DNA from: Phocaeicola plebeius
GTDB lineage: Bacteria; Bacteroidota; Bacteroidia; Bacteroidales; Bacteroidaceae
Length of the DNA stretch: 64,000 nucleotides
Assembly: GCA_022767125.1 (NCBI GenBank)
Contig: JALEPZ010000026.1
Location: forward strand, 1 to 64,000
Direction: 5' to 3'
The notes below the pieces were generated by a model, which was given only the letters and a program-made list of their open reading frames with translations, ran no database searches and was not told where the DNA came from. A program made the translations under genes and the position numbers. Below, in pieces: positions 1 to 12,978 of this stretch. Each line of letters opens with the position of its first letter. Within the stretch, counting starts at the first letter, position 1.

Positions 1-293
1 TTTGCTAACGCTGCGGCAGTGTCAACCACAATCGTGACTAAGTCGCAAACGTATCAACCAAATATAAAAGTAATGTTTAACCAGGTCAACCAACATTAAA
101 AGTAAGGCTTGAAGTAGTCAACCAAAAGCGTTAAACTACAATAATCTGTTCAGCCATTCAGTCTCTTTTTTTAGTTTCATTTATTTGGTACTGGAGTATC
201 AATCGACTGGTACTGGAGTATCTCATGGCTGGGACTGCCTATGAAAGTTGACTTACTTTTTGCTCATTCGCAACTTCAGTAGGGTACATACAG

Positions 294-334
294 CAAAGGC
301 ACAAGGAAAGGGGATTCCCTTCCTTGTGCCTTTG
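294..334 (-). terminator. Rho-independent terminator downstream of clpB
   Basis: Inverted repeat caaaggcacaaggaaagggg/attcccttccttgtgcctttg directly after the clpB stop. Confidence 0.7.
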
Positions 335-367
335 TAGCCATAGGGGCCGACTGGCGGCCGGGCAGTG

Positions 368-2956
368 TCAGTTCCGGAAACGCAAGCCGTCGCTGCTGCG
401 CTCCACGATGATGGGGCGGGAGCGGTCCACGCGCTGTGCCAGCAACTGCTTCGACAGGTCGTTGAGCAGGTAGCGCTGGATGGCACGCTTCACCGGACGG
501 GCACCGAACTCGGGGTCGAAACCGGCGGAAGCGATGAAGCGGATGGCTTCGTCACTCATGTTCAGCGTGACACCGTTTTCTGCCAGCATCTTCCGGATGC
601 TGTTGACCTGCAGACGGACAATCTGTTCAATCTGCTCTTCGTTGAGCGGCTGGAACATGATGATTTCGTCGATACGGTTCAGGAACTCCGGACGGATGGT
701 CTTCTTCAGCAGGTTCATCACCTCGTTCTTCGTCTGCTCGACAATCTGGTCGTGGTTCTGCGCATTGATGTGCTCGAACTGGCTCTGGATGTACGAACTG
801 CCGAGGTTGGAAGTCATGATGATGATGGTGTTCTTGAAGTTCACCACCCGCCCCTTGTTGTCGGTCAGCCGTCCGTCGTCGAGCACCTGCAACAGGATGT
901 TGAATACATCCGGATGCGCTTTCTCGATTTCATCGAACAGGACTACCGAGTAGGGTTTCCGCCGCACGGCTTCCGTGAGCTGTCCGCCCTCGTCGTAGCC
1001 TACGTAGCCCGGAGGCGCTCCGATAAGCCGCGACACGGTATGCTTCTCCTGGTACTCGCTCATGTCGATACGGGTCATCAGCGATTCGTCGTCGAACAGG
1101 TATTCCGCCAGTGCCTTGGCCAGTTCGGTCTTTCCCACACCGGTCGTGCCGAGGAAGATGAACGAACCGATGGGTCGCTTGGGATCCTGCAGTCCGGCAC
1201 GGCTCCGGCGCACGGCATCGGCCACGGCCGTGATGGCTTCGTCCTGTCCCACTACCCGCTTGTGCAGTTCGTCCTCCAGGTGAATCAGCTTGTCGCGTTC
1301 GCTCTGCAGCATCTTGCTCACCGGTATACCCGTCCAGCGCGATACCACGTCGGCGATGTCTTCGGCCGTCACTTCTTCCTTGATCATGGCGCTGTCGCCC
1401 TGCTTGCGCTTCAGATCTTCCTGGATGCTCTTGATTTCAGCCTCCAGTGCCTGCAGCTTGCCGTAGCGGATCTCGGCCACCTTGCCATAGTCGCCTTCGC
1501 GTTCGGCCTTGTCGGCTTCGAACTTCAGCTGCTCGATGGCCTGCTTGTTGGTCTGTATCTTGTTCACCAGTTCCTTTTCGCTCTGCCACTTGGCCTTGTA
1601 CGAGGTTTCCTGTTCCCGCAGCTCGGCAATTTCCTTGTTGAGCTGGGCCAGCTTGGCTTCGTCTTTCTCGCGCTTGATGGCTTCGCGCTCAATCTCCAGC
1701 TGCTTCAGCCGGCGTTCGATTTCGTCCAGTTCCTCAGGCAGCGAGTCGCGTTCCATCCGCAGCTTGGCGGCCGCCTCGTCCATCAGGTCGATGGCCTTGT
1801 CGGGCAAGAACCGCTCGGTGATGTACCGGTTGCTCAGTTCCACGGCGGCAATGATGGCCTCGTCCTTGATACGCACCTGATGGTGGTTCTCGTAGCGTTC
1901 CTTCAGTCCGCGCAGGATGGAGATGGAGCTGGCGGTGTCCGGCTCGTTCACCATGACGGTCTGGAACCGTCGCTCCAGCGCCTTGTCCTTCTCGAAATAC
2001 TTCTGGTACTCGTCGAGGGTCGTGGCACCGATGCTGCGCAGTTCGCCACGTGCCAGTGCCGGTTTCAGAATGTTGGCGGCATCCATGGCTCCTTCTCCCT
2101 TTCCGGCCCCTACCAGGGTATGGATTTCATCGATGAAGAGGATGATGTTGCCGTCCGACTTCGTCACTTCGTTGATGACCGATTTCAGCCGTTCCTCGAA
2201 TTCGCCTTTGTATTTGGCTCCGGCTACCAGGGCACCCATGTCGAGCGAGTAGAGCTGCTTGTTCTTCAGGTTCTCGGGCACGTCGCCGCGCAGGATACGC
2301 TGGGCCAGTCCTTCTACGATGGCGGTCTTACCGGTACCCGGCTCACCGATCAGTACCGGGTTGTTCTTGGTCCGCCGGCTCAGGATCTGCAGTACCCGAC
2401 GGATTTCCTCGTCACGGCCGATGACCGGATCGAGCTTGCCGTTGCGGGCCGCCTCGATGAGGTTGATAGCGTATTTGTTCAGTGACTGGTAGGTGTCTTC
2501 GCTGGACTGGGAAGTGACGTTCTGTCCTTTCCGCAGTTCGTTGATGGCTGCTCTCAGTTCCTTGTCGTTCATGCCGGCGTCCTTCAGGATGGAGGCCACG
2601 GTGCTTTTGACGTTGAGCAGTGCCAGCAACAGGGCTTCCAGTGAAACGTATTCATCTTTCAGCTCCTTCGAGTAGTCGGTGGCTTTCTGCAGCACTTCGT
2701 TGGCTTCGCGGCTCAGGTAAGGTTCGCCGCCCTGCACTTTCGGCAGCGATGCGATTTGCCGGTCGAGCACGGATTCAATCTGTTGTCCGTTGATGCCCAG
2801 CTTCTGGAAGAGAAAATTGGTGACGTTTTCTCCTACTTTCAGCACCCCTGCCAGCAGGTGTTCGGGCTCGATGGCTTGCTGGCCGCGGCTCTGTACGAGG
2901 TTCACCGCTTGCTGCACCGCCTCTTGCGATTTGATGGTAAAGTTGTTGAAGTTCAT
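368..2956 (-). CDS. clpB: ATP-dependent chaperone ClpB
   Basis: 862 aa; two AAA modules ([34 protein letters not shown]), N-terminal Clp repeats, middle coiled coil. Confidence 0.98.
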   Translation of the reverse strand: MNFNNFTIKSQEAVQQAVNLVQSRGQQAIEPEHLLAGVLKVGENVTNFLFQKLGINGQQIESVLDRQIASLPKVQGGEPYLSREANEVLQKATDYSKELKDEYVSLEALLLALLNVKSTVASILKDAGMNDKELRAAINELRKGQNVTSQSSEDTYQSLNKYAINLIEAARNGKLDPVIGRDEEIRRVLQILSRRTKNNPVLIGEPGTGKTAIVEGLAQRILRGDVPENLKNKQLYSLDMGALVAGAKYKGEFEERLKSVINEVTKSDGNIILFIDEIHTLVGAGKGEGAMDAANILKPALARGELRSIGATTLDEYQKYFEKDKALERRFQTVMVNEPDTASSISILRGLKERYENHHQVRIKDEAIIAAVELSNRYITERFLPDKAIDLMDEAAAKLRMERDSLPEELDEIERRLKQLEIEREAIKREKDEAKLAQLNKEIAELREQETSYKAKWQSEKELVNKIQTNKQAIEQLKFEADKAEREGDYGKVAEIRYGKLQALEAEIKSIQEDLKRKQGDSAMIKEEVTAEDIADVVSRWTGIPVSKMLQSERDKLIHLEDELHKRVVGQDEAITAVADAVRRSRAGLQDPKRPIGSFIFLGTTGVGKTELAKALAEYLFDDESLMTRIDMSEYQEKHTVSRLIGAPPGYVGYDEGGQLTEAVRRKPYSVVLFDEIEKAHPDVFNILLQVLDDGRLTDNKGRVVNFKNTIIIMTSNLGSSYIQSQFEHINAQNHDQIVEQTKNEVMNLLKKTIRPEFLNRIDEIIMFQPLNEEQIEQIVRLQVNSIRKMLAENGVTLNMSDEAIRFIASAGFDPEFGARPVKRAIQRYLLNDLSKQLLAQRVDRSRPIIVERSSDGLRFRN

Positions 2957-3164
2957 ATCTTTTTCTCCTTTCTATCTGTTGTTAGTCTTTGGTTGTGAAT
3001 CGCTGAGAATAGTTCAAAAGTCTTGCCAAACGCTGGAAAGGCTTCCAGATATGACTTTTTGGCATAACGCGCTGTAAATCAACTGCAATTTTGTCTGTTT
3101 GTGGTACAGGATGGCAGTGAAGGGAGGGACGTCGATCCGTGCTATATATAAAGGTATATTGCGA

Positions 3165-3279
3165 TGCCTGTTCTTGTCCCTCAAGAAGGCTTATTCTTGT
3201 CTCTTAAGAATGCCTGTTCTTGTCCCTTAAGGATGCCTGTCGAAGCCACCCAAGGATGCCTGTCGAAGGAGTGTAAGGA
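3165..3279. repeat. Five degenerate tandem 23-bp units in the clpB/ABC-F intergenic region
   Basis: tgcctgttcttgtccctcaagaa / ggcttattcttgtctcttaagaa / tgcctgttcttgtcccttaagga / tgcctgtcgaagccacccaagga / tgcctgtcgaaggagtgtaagga, uninterrupted. Confidence 0.85.
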
Positions 3280-3512
3280 CTTCGGTCGTTAGGAGGTAAC
3301 ACAGCCTGTCGTTAGACACTGACAACAGCAGTTCTTGATTTAACAGAAAGAAAGATATTGACTTTCTGTAGATGTGAATGGTGCTTTCCCTTTCGCTCGG
3401 AAGAGAAAACCGCTGGAGACCTGTCTTTTTGTCAAAACGGGCGAGTTTGTCCCTGATAGGCTCCTTGAAAAAAAAGAACGGCAGGGATGGGGAGATTGTG
3501 CCTGAAAACTTG

Positions 3513-3520
3513 TAACTTTG
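3513..3520 (+). promoter_or_regulatory. Bacteroidetes -7 box (taactttg) for the ABC-F gene
   Basis: TAnnTTTG match 26 bp upstream of the ATG. Confidence 0.5.
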
Positions 3521-3545
3521 CACGGATTTTACCATTGTAATAACT

Positions 3546-5486
<1,941 letters not shown>

Positions 5487-5524
5487 CTTCCTGCGAGGTG
5501 AAAACTTTTTTAATATCAAGATAC

Positions 5525-7564
5525 ATGAGAAAGATGAATTATGTAGCTACTGCCGCTGTGCTGATGGCGGCAATGGCAGGTGGATGCGCCGGACAAAAAG
5601 GCGCACAGGCCGTGTCGGGCATTGACCGGGCCAACATGGATACCACGGTGGCACCCGGCAAGGACTTTGCCCGTTACGCAACGGGAGGATGGAACGATGC
5701 CCATCCGCTGACAGATGAGTATTCGCGTTACGGGTCGTTCGAAGTGTTGGCCGAGAATAACCAGGAAAAACTGAAGGAACTGATTGAAGGACTGGCGGCA
5801 CAGCAGCACGAAGCCGGTACGGCAGCCCAGAAAATCGGTGACTTGTATAACCTGGCCATGGACAGTGTGACCCTGAACGAGCAGGGCATGGCACCGGTAA
5901 AGGCGCAGTTTGACAAGATTGCTGCCCTCGGCGACCCGTCCCAACTGCTGCCGATGGTGGCCGAACTGGCTAAACAGGGGGTCGGTACGTACTTCTCGTC
6001 GTATGTGTATGCCGACCCCAAGAACAGCGAACTGAACATTTTCCAGCTGGCGCAGGGAGGCATTAACCTGGGAGAAAAAGAATACTATCTGGCCACCGAC
6101 AGCGTGACCGAGAACATCCGCCAGCAGTACAAGGAGTATATTGTCCGCTTGTTCCGGCTGGCCGGTTGCGAGGAAGAGGCTGCCCGTCAGAAAGCGGCCG
6201 ATGTGCTTGAAATCGAAACGCGCATTGCGGAGAAGTCGTTCAGTGCCGTACAGCGCAGAGACCCCGAAGCCAACTACCACAAGATGACCTATGCGGACTT
6301 CCAGCAGCAGTTTGCTGGGGTTGATTGGCCCGGCTATCTCCGTGCCTTCGGTATCGATGGCCTGGACGAACTGAATGTGGAGCAGGTAGAGCCGATTCAG
6401 GAAGTGGTGAAACTGGCCAACACCTTGCCAATGTCCAAACACATCGCTTACTTGCAGTATAACCTGCTGGATGCAGCGGCTCCTTACCTGAGCGACGATT
6501 TCGTGGCCACCCGTTTCGACTTCTACGGAAAGGTGCTGAGCGGTCGTCAGGTGAACCGTCCGCGCTGGAAACGGGCTGTCGGTTCGGTTGACGGCCTGTT
6601 GGGCGAACTGGTAGGCCAGATGTACGTGGAAAAATATTTCCCTGCTGCCGCCAAAGAGCGGATGCTGCAGCTGGTGAAAAACCTTCAGGTATCACTGGGA
6701 CAGCGCATCGATGCACAGGAATGGATGTGCGACAGTACCAAGGCCAAGGCGCACGAGAAGTTGGCAGCCTTTACGGTGAAGATCGGATATCCCGACAAGT
6801 GGAAGGATTATTCCGACCTTGATGTGCAGAAGGATTCCTATTGGGCCAATGTCTGCCGGGCCGCAGCGTGGGGCGTGAAGGATATGTACAGCCGGGTGGG
6901 CAAGCCGGTAGATAAGAGCGAATGGCTGATGACACCGCAGACGGTGAATGCCTATTACAATCCTTCCACCAACGAAATCTGTTTTCCGGCTGCCATCCTG
7001 CAGTATCCGTTCTTCGACATGAATGCCGACGATGCCTGCAACTACGGGGCCATCGGTGTGGTGATCGGCCACGAAATGACGCACGGATTCGACGACCAGG
7101 GCCGTCAGTTCGACAAGAACGGTAACTTGAAGGACTGGTGGACAGCAGAGGATGCCGCCCGTTTCAAGGAACGTACGCAGGTGATGGTGGACTTCTTCAA
7201 CAAGATTGAGGTGTTGCCGGGCCTGTTTGCCAACGGTGAACTGACATTGGGCGAAAACATTGCCGACCATGGCGGCTTGAAGATTGCCTTCCTGGCGTTC
7301 CGGAATGCCACGAAAGATGCACCGCTGGGCGTAGAGAACGGTTTCACGCCCGAACAGCGTTTCTTCCTGTCGTATGCCCTGCTGTGGGCGGGCAACATCC
7401 GTGACGAGCAGATTCGTGTCTATACCAAGTCTGATCCGCACTCACTGGCCCGCTGGCGCGTGAACGGTGCGTTGCCGCACATCCCGGCCTGGTACGATGC
7501 CTTCGGCATTACGGAAGGCGATGCCATGTATGTGGCACCGGAAGCACGGGTCAATGTTTGGTGA
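5525..7564 (+). CDS. M13 family (neprilysin-like) metallopeptidase, lipoprotein
   Basis: VIGHEMTHGFDDQGRQFD (HExxH), ENIADHGGL motif, lipobox-like MAAMAGGCAG; start chosen at MRKMNYVATAAVL inside the longer ORF. Confidence 0.93.
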   Translation: MRKMNYVATAAVLMAAMAGGCAGQKGAQAVSGIDRANMDTTVAPGKDFARYATGGWNDAHPLTDEYSRYGSFEVLAENNQEKLKELIEGLAAQQHEAGTAAQKIGDLYNLAMDSVTLNEQGMAPVKAQFDKIAALGDPSQLLPMVAELAKQGVGTYFSSYVYADPKNSELNIFQLAQGGINLGEKEYYLATDSVTENIRQQYKEYIVRLFRLAGCEEEAARQKAADVLEIETRIAEKSFSAVQRRDPEANYHKMTYADFQQQFAGVDWPGYLRAFGIDGLDELNVEQVEPIQEVVKLANTLPMSKHIAYLQYNLLDAAAPYLSDDFVATRFDFYGKVLSGRQVNRPRWKRAVGSVDGLLGELVGQMYVEKYFPAAAKERMLQLVKNLQVSLGQRIDAQEWMCDSTKAKAHEKLAAFTVKIGYPDKWKDYSDLDVQKDSYWANVCRAAAWGVKDMYSRVGKPVDKSEWLMTPQTVNAYYNPSTNEICFPAAILQYPFFDMNADDACNYGAIGVVIGHEMTHGFDDQGRQFDKNGNLKDWWTAEDAARFKERTQVMVDFFNKIEVLPGLFANGELTLGENIADHGGLKIAFLAFRNATKDAPLGVENGFTPEQRFFLSYALLWAGNIRDEQIRVYTKSDPHSLARWRVNGALPHIPAWYDAFGITEGDAMYVAPEARVNVW

Positions 7565-7578
7565 TATTGCTGAACACT

Positions 7579-7643
7579 GAACAGAAAGAAAGGAAGACAC
7601 AAAGGAAGAAAATATTTCTTTGTGTCTTCCTTTCTTTCTGTTC
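7579..7643. terminator. Bidirectional terminator, perfect 26-bp stem
   Basis: gaacagaaagaaaggaagacacaaag ... ctttgtgtcttcctttctttctgttc between convergent genes. Confidence 0.85.
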
Positions 7644-7709
7644 CAGCCCTTATTCCTTTCGCTGGCTATTCAAGGAAGAACATCCGGTTGGACTTTCGCA
7701 ACCTGATGC

Positions 7710-8738
7710 TTATTTTTCCCAGTCGAGGATGACCTTTCCGCACAGTCCGGACTCCATGACATCGAAGCCCTTCTGGAACTCTTCGATGGGGAAGTGGTGC
7801 GTGATGACCGGTGTCAGGTCGAGACCCGACAACAGCATCTGCTCCATCTTGTACCAGGTCTCCCACATCTGACGGCCATAGATACCCTTGATGGTCAGCG
7901 CCTTGAAGATGATCTCACTCCAGTCTACGGTGGTGCTGGGCGGCAGGATGCCCAGTTGGGCGATCTTCGATCCGTTGTACATGTGGGCCACCATGTCGCG
8001 GAAGGCGACCGGCGAACCCGACATTTCCAGACCTACATCGAAGCCGCGGATACCCATTTCCTTCATCACACCTTCCACCGTTTCCCCCTTGGCGGCGTTC
8101 ACCGTGCGAGTGGCCCCCATGCGGCGGGCGATGTCCAGCCGGTAGTCGTTGAGGTCGGTCACAATGACGCGCTTGGCACCGGCGAAGCGGGCAATGGCGG
8201 TGGCCATCGTACCGATCAGTCCGGCCCCGGTAATCAGTACGTCTTCACCCAGCAAGGGGAAGGAGAGGGCCGTATGGGTGGCATTGCCGAAGGGGTCCAT
8301 GATGGCCGCCATATCGTCGGAGATACGGTTGTCCAGTTTCACCACGTTCGATTCGGGGATACACAGGTATTCGGCAAACGCACCGTCGCGGTTTACGCCC
8401 ACACCGATGCTGCTCTCGCAGATGTGCTGCTTGCCCCGCCGGCAGTTACGGCACTGGCCGCAGGCAATGTGCCCTTCACCCGTCACGCGGTCGCCCACTT
8501 TCACTTTCTGTACACCCGCACCCACTTCGGCGACGATGCCTACGTATTCGTGACCGATGGTCATCGGGGTCTTGATGGTCTTCTGGCTCCATTCGTCCCA
8601 TTTGTAGATGTGTAGGTCGGTACCGCAGATGGCGGTTTTCTTAATCTTGATGAGGACATCGTTCACGCCCACTTCGGGAACGGGAACATCGTCCATCCAT
8701 ATGCCTTTTTTCGGCTCTTTCTTTACTAATGCTTTCAT
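7710..8738 (-). CDS. tdh: L-threonine 3-dehydrogenase (Zn-dependent MDR family)
   Basis: [36 protein letters not shown], Zn-binding Cys cluster [15 protein letters not shown]; adjacent to kbl. Confidence 0.93.
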   Translation of the reverse strand: MKALVKKEPKKGIWMDDVPVPEVGVNDVLIKIKKTAICGTDLHIYKWDEWSQKTIKTPMTIGHEYVGIVAEVGAGVQKVKVGDRVTGEGHIACGQCRNCRRGKQHICESSIGVGVNRDGAFAEYLCIPESNVVKLDNRISDDMAAIMDPFGNATHTALSFPLLGEDVLITGAGLIGTMATAIARFAGAKRVIVTDLNDYRLDIARRMGATRTVNAAKGETVEGVMKEMGIRGFDVGLEMSGSPVAFRDMVAHMYNGSKIAQLGILPPSTTVDWSEIIFKALTIKGIYGRQMWETWYKMEQMLLSGLDLTPVITHHFPIEEFQKGFDVMESGLCGKVILDWEK

Positions 8739-8766
8739 AGTCGGGAAAATTTGATTGGCTGAAAAA

Positions 8767-9954
8767 TTAGTTGATAACACCCAGTTCCTTGCCGATCTTG
8801 GTAAAGGCAGCGATACACTTGTCGAGGTGTTCGCGCTCGTGGCCGGCAGAAATCTGTACTCGGATACGGGCTTCACCCTTCGGAACGACCGGATAGAAGA
8901 AGCCGGTGACGTAGATGCCTTCTTCCTGCAGGCGGGCAGCCATCTGCTGGGAGAGCTTGGCATCGTAGAGCATGACGGCACAGATGGCCGACTGGGTCGG
9001 CTTGATGTCGAAACCGGCAGCCAGCATCTTTTCGCGGAAATAGTCGGTGTTGGCATGCAGCTTGTCCTGCAGTTCGTTGGTCTCGTCCATCATCTGGAAC
9101 ATCTTGATGCCGGCAGCCACGACCATCGGGGGCAAGGAGTTCGAGAAGAGGTACGGGCGCGAACGCTGGCGCAGCATATCGATGATTTCCTTCTTGCCGG
9201 TGGTGAAACCGCCTACGGCACCGCCGAAGGCCTTGCCCAGCGTACCGGTGATGATTTCAATCTTGCCGCGCAGGTTGTGCAGTTCGGTCACCCCTCGTCC
9301 GGTACGTCCTACCACACCTGCTGAGTGCGATTCGTCCACCATGACCATGGCATTGTATTGGTTGGCCAGTTCGTAGATCTTGTCCAGCGGGCAGACATTG
9401 CCGTCCATCGAGAAGACACCGTCGGTGACGATGATGCGGAACCGGCAGCCGGCAGCTGCCTTCAGCTTTTCTTCCAGGTCGGCCAAGTCGGCATTGGCAT
9501 AGCGGAAACGCTGTGCCTTGCAGAGGCGCACGCCGTCGATGATGGAAGCATGGTTCAGGGCATCCGAGATGATGGCATCTTCCGGACCCAGCAACGGTTC
9601 GAATACGCCGCCGTTGGCATCGAAGCAGGCAGCGTAGAGGATGGTATCTTCCGTGCCGAAGAAATTGGCAATGGCCTTTTCCAGGTCCTTGTGGCGGTCT
9701 TGTGTGCCGCAGATGAAGCGTACGGATGACATGCCGTAGCCCCGTTCGTCCATGGCCTGCTTGGCCGCTTCAATCAGTGCCGGGTGGTTGGCCAGGCCCA
9801 GGTAGTTGTTGGCGCAGAAATTCAAGACGGTTTTTCCGGCTACAGTGATTTCAGCACGCTGGGGCGAGCAGATGAGGCGTTCGTTCTTGTACAGGCCGGC
9901 TTCCTGGATGGAAGCCAGTTCAGCAGAGAGATGTTTCTGAAAATCGGTATACAT
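8767..9954 (-). CDS. kbl: Glycine C-acetyltransferase (2-amino-3-ketobutyrate CoA ligase)
   Basis: 395 aa AONS-family PLP enzyme, [40 protein letters not shown]. Confidence 0.95.
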   Translation of the reverse strand: MYTDFQKHLSAELASIQEAGLYKNERLICSPQRAEITVAGKTVLNFCANNYLGLANHPALIEAAKQAMDERGYGMSSVRFICGTQDRHKDLEKAIANFFGTEDTILYAACFDANGGVFEPLLGPEDAIISDALNHASIIDGVRLCKAQRFRYANADLADLEEKLKAAAGCRFRIIVTDGVFSMDGNVCPLDKIYELANQYNAMVMVDESHSAGVVGRTGRGVTELHNLRGKIEIITGTLGKAFGGAVGGFTTGKKEIIDMLRQRSRPYLFSNSLPPMVVAAGIKMFQMMDETNELQDKLHANTDYFREKMLAAGFDIKPTQSAICAVMLYDAKLSQQMAARLQEEGIYVTGFFYPVVPKGEARIRVQISAGHEREHLDKCIAAFTKIGKELGVIN

Positions 9955-10022
9955 GATTGTATCGTTTAGGTTAATAATTAAGGTAGGTAAGTGGGCCAGT
10001 CAGGGCAGTGGCTTACCTTCTG

Positions 10023-10030
10023 CAAAGGTA
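10023..10030 (-). promoter_or_regulatory. -7 box (TACCTTTG) for kbl-tdh
   Basis: caaaggta on the + strand upstream of kbl. Confidence 0.5.
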
Positions 10031-10156
10031 CTAAATTTTGGCGGTAACAACGATATGTAGGAGAAAAAATATCCTAAATCATGAAAACTCTTCTGACAAT
10101 GGGTTGTATGTGGCGCTTTTTCTGTATTTTTGCACTCGCAAATCAAAAAATGACGT

Positions 10157-11092
10157 ATGGAGCCGAAGGTACGCTATCAGGATTTTTCCGCTTTTCTGGC
10201 CGGACGGTTTCGCACCAAGGTGCAGAAAGTGTCTGTGAATGCGGGATTCACGTGCCCCAACCGCGACGGACGGGTGGGGGTGGGTGGCTGTACGTACTGC
10301 AACAACCAGACGTTCAATCCTGCTTATTGCCGGACGGAGAAGAGCGTGGCGCAGCAGGTGGAGGAGGGAAAGGCATTCTTTGCCCGCAAATACCCTGCGA
10401 TGAAGTACCTGGCTTATTTCCAGGCCTACACGAATACCTATGGAGCGACAGATGCCTTGCGTCAGCTCTACGAGGAGGCCTTGTCGGTCGACGGGGTGGT
10501 GGGACTGGTCATCGGCACACGCCCCGACTGTATGCCCGATGCGTTGCTGGATTATCTGGAGCAGTTGGGCCGCCGGACTTTCGTGCTTGTGGAATACGGC
10601 ATCGAGAGTACGTCGGACGCCACGCTGAAACGGATCAACCGGGGACACGACTTCGCCTGTACGCAGGAGGCGGTGCACCGGACGGCAGACTGTGGCCTGC
10701 TTGTGGGGGGACATGTCATTCTGGGATTGCCCGGCGAAGGACATGACGAACTGATGCGTCAGGCGGAGGAGATTTCGGCCTTGCCCTTGGATACCCTGAA
10801 GATGCACCAGCTGCAGCTGATTAGGGGAACCCGTATGGCCGAAGAGTATGCCCGTCATCCCGAGGACTTCCGCCTCTACACGGCGGACGAGTACATCGAC
10901 CTCGCCATCGACTACGTGGAGCATTTGCGTCCCGGCCTGGTGCTGGAGCGGTTTGTCTCGCAGTCGCCCAAAGAGTGGCTCATCGCCCCCGACTGGGGAC
11001 TGAAGAACCACGAGTTCACCGCCAAGGTGAGGCGCCGGATGGAGGAACGCGATGCCTGGCAGGGAAAGCAGTGGAAGGCAAGAAAGAACTAA
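10157..11092 (+). CDS. TIGR01212-type radical SAM protein (YhcC-like)
   Basis: FTCPNRDGRVGVGGCTYCNN cysteine motif, YFQAYTNTY. Confidence 0.92.
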   Translation: MEPKVRYQDFSAFLAGRFRTKVQKVSVNAGFTCPNRDGRVGVGGCTYCNNQTFNPAYCRTEKSVAQQVEEGKAFFARKYPAMKYLAYFQAYTNTYGATDALRQLYEEALSVDGVVGLVIGTRPDCMPDALLDYLEQLGRRTFVLVEYGIESTSDATLKRINRGHDFACTQEAVHRTADCGLLVGGHVILGLPGEGHDELMRQAEEISALPLDTLKMHQLQLIRGTRMAEEYARHPEDFRLYTADEYIDLAIDYVEHLRPGLVLERFVSQSPKEWLIAPDWGLKNHEFTAKVRRRMEERDAWQGKQWKARKN

Positions 11093-11119
11093 ATTTATAT
11101 ATATTCAGGAAACACAGTT

Positions 11120-12310
11120 ATGGAATTGAAAGGAAAAGTACATTACGTGGGTGTGAACGACCGCACCAAAGCATTGTTTGAAAACCTCTGGCCGTTACCT
11201 TACGGCGTGTCGTACAACTCGTATCTGATTGCCGACGACGACATGGTGGCACTGGTAGATACGGTCGATGTGGCATTCTTTGAACTCTATTTGAAGAAAA
11301 TCCGTAGCGTCATCGGTGACCGCAAGATAAATTATCTGATCATCAACCACATGGAGCCCGACCACTCCGGCTCCATCTCCCTCATCAAGCAGTATTACCC
11401 CGACATCGTGCTGGTGGGCAACAAGAAGACATTCGATATGGTCGAGGGATATTACGGTGTGACGGGCGACCGCTACGTGGTGGCCGACGGCGATTTTCTG
11501 AAGCTGGGACATCACAACCTGCGCTTTTATCTGGTGCCGATGGTCCACTGGCCCGAAACGATGGTGACCTTCGACGAGACGGAAGGCATCCTGTTCTCCG
11601 GCGACGCTTTCGGCTGCTTCGGTGCCCTGAACGGAGGGTGCATCGACCGTTGCATCAATACCGACATCTACTGGGACGAAATGCGCCGCTACTACTCGAA
11701 CATTGTGGGCAAGTTCGGCAATCCCGTCCAGAAGGCCCTGCAGAAATGCAGCGGGCTGGACATCAAGATGATCTGTCCGACGCACGGACCGGTATGGGAG
11801 GAATACATTCCGAAAGTGGTGGCCCTCTACGACCAGTTGAGCCGCTACCAGGGAGAAGACGGCGTGGTCATTGCCTACGGCACCATGTATGGCAACACGG
11901 AGGAACTGGCGGAAGCCATTGCCGAAGAATTGAGCCGTCAGGGGGTGAAGAACATCATCCTGCACAATGTGTCGCACACGCACCATTCGTACATTCTGGC
12001 CGACATCTTCAAGTACCGGGCCCTTATCGTGGGATGCACCACTTACAACATGCACCTCTATCCGGAGATGGAAGCCCTGCTCAGCAAGGTGGCTGCCCGC
12101 GAGATGAAGAACCGCCTCATCGGCTATTTCGGTTCGTTCACGTGGGCCAGCGCGGCGGTGAAGAAGCTGGCCGAGCAGGCTGAGAAACTGAAGTTCGAGG
12201 TGGTGGGCAACCCCATCGAGATGAAGCAGAGCATGAAGGCGGACAACTATGCACAGGCGAAGGAACTGGCGAAGGCCATGGCGGAACGCCTGAACGCCGG
12301 GAAGGCTTAA
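11120..12310 (+). CDS. FprA-family A-type flavoprotein (diiron/FMN)
   Basis: Metallo-beta-lactamase-type motif INHMEPDHSGS, C-terminal flavodoxin GTMYGNTEELAEAIAEEL. Confidence 0.95.
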   Translation: MELKGKVHYVGVNDRTKALFENLWPLPYGVSYNSYLIADDDMVALVDTVDVAFFELYLKKIRSVIGDRKINYLIINHMEPDHSGSISLIKQYYPDIVLVGNKKTFDMVEGYYGVTGDRYVVADGDFLKLGHHNLRFYLVPMVHWPETMVTFDETEGILFSGDAFGCFGALNGGCIDRCINTDIYWDEMRRYYSNIVGKFGNPVQKALQKCSGLDIKMICPTHGPVWEEYIPKVVALYDQLSRYQGEDGVVIAYGTMYGNTEELAEAIAEELSRQGVKNIILHNVSHTHHSYILADIFKYRALIVGCTTYNMHLYPEMEALLSKVAAREMKNRLIGYFGSFTWASAAVKKLAEQAEKLKFEVVGNPIEMKQSMKADNYAQAKELAKAMAERLNAGKA

Positions 12311-12331
12311 GAAAGGCAGGAGCAGCGCGGT

Positions 12332-12943
12332 ATGCTATTGAAACTGTACAGCAAGAACAATTCGCCGGAGAGTCTGCAGCGGGTAGCCGATGTGCTGAAC
12401 GACGGTGGGATCATCATCTATCCCACCGACACGATGTATGCCATCGGTTGCCATGCCTTGAAGGAGCGTTCCATCGAACGGATCTGCAAGCTGAAGGGCA
12501 TCGACGCCCGCAAGCATTTCCTGTCCGTCATCTGCTACGACCTGAGCAACATCAGTCAGTACGCACGGGTGGAGAACGCCACGTTCAAGCTGATGAAGCA
12601 GCTGCTGCCGGGACCCTTCACGTTTATCCTGAATGCCGACAGCCGGTTGCCGAAAATCTTCCGCAGCCGGAAGGAGGTGGGCATCCGTGTGCCGGACAAT
12701 CCCATCATCCGCGATATCTGCCGGCTGCTCGACGCACCGATCCTGACCACAACGCTGCCGTTGGAGGACGGCGAGGACATCGAGTACATTACCGATCCGG
12801 AGCTCATCCACGAGAAGTTCGGGGAAGATGTGGACCTGGTCATCGACGGGGGCATGGGCGGTACGGAGCCTTCGACCGTCATCAACTGCTGCGGCGACGA
12901 ACCGGAAATTCTCCGTCAAGGCAAGGGATGGGTGGAACTTTGA
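12332..12943 (+). CDS. L-threonylcarbamoyladenylate synthase (Sua5/YciO/YrdC family)
   Basis: GGIIIYPTDTMYAIGCHA, KHFLSVICYDLSN, GPFTFIL. Confidence 0.93.
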   Translation: MLLKLYSKNNSPESLQRVADVLNDGGIIIYPTDTMYAIGCHALKERSIERICKLKGIDARKHFLSVICYDLSNISQYARVENATFKLMKQLLPGPFTFILNADSRLPKIFRSRKEVGIRVPDNPIIRDICRLLDAPILTTTLPLEDGEDIEYITDPELIHEKFGEDVDLVIDGGMGGTEPSTVINCCGDEPEILRQGKGWVEL

Positions 12944-12978
12944 ACTGAAAAGAATTAACAAAAACTATTGGAGTGAAT

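Noticed and set aside
1-99. Partial ORF FANAAAVSTTIVTKSQTYQPNIKVMFNQVNQH
   Set aside because: Only 32 codons open to the left edge; cannot be supported without flanking sequence
365-2485. 706-aa ORF on + strand
   Set aside because: Antisense shadow of clpB; no domain signature, arises from GC-biased codon usage
12973-12978. GTG start for the MscS gene
   Set aside because: ATG at 12979 gives the same frame and is preferred
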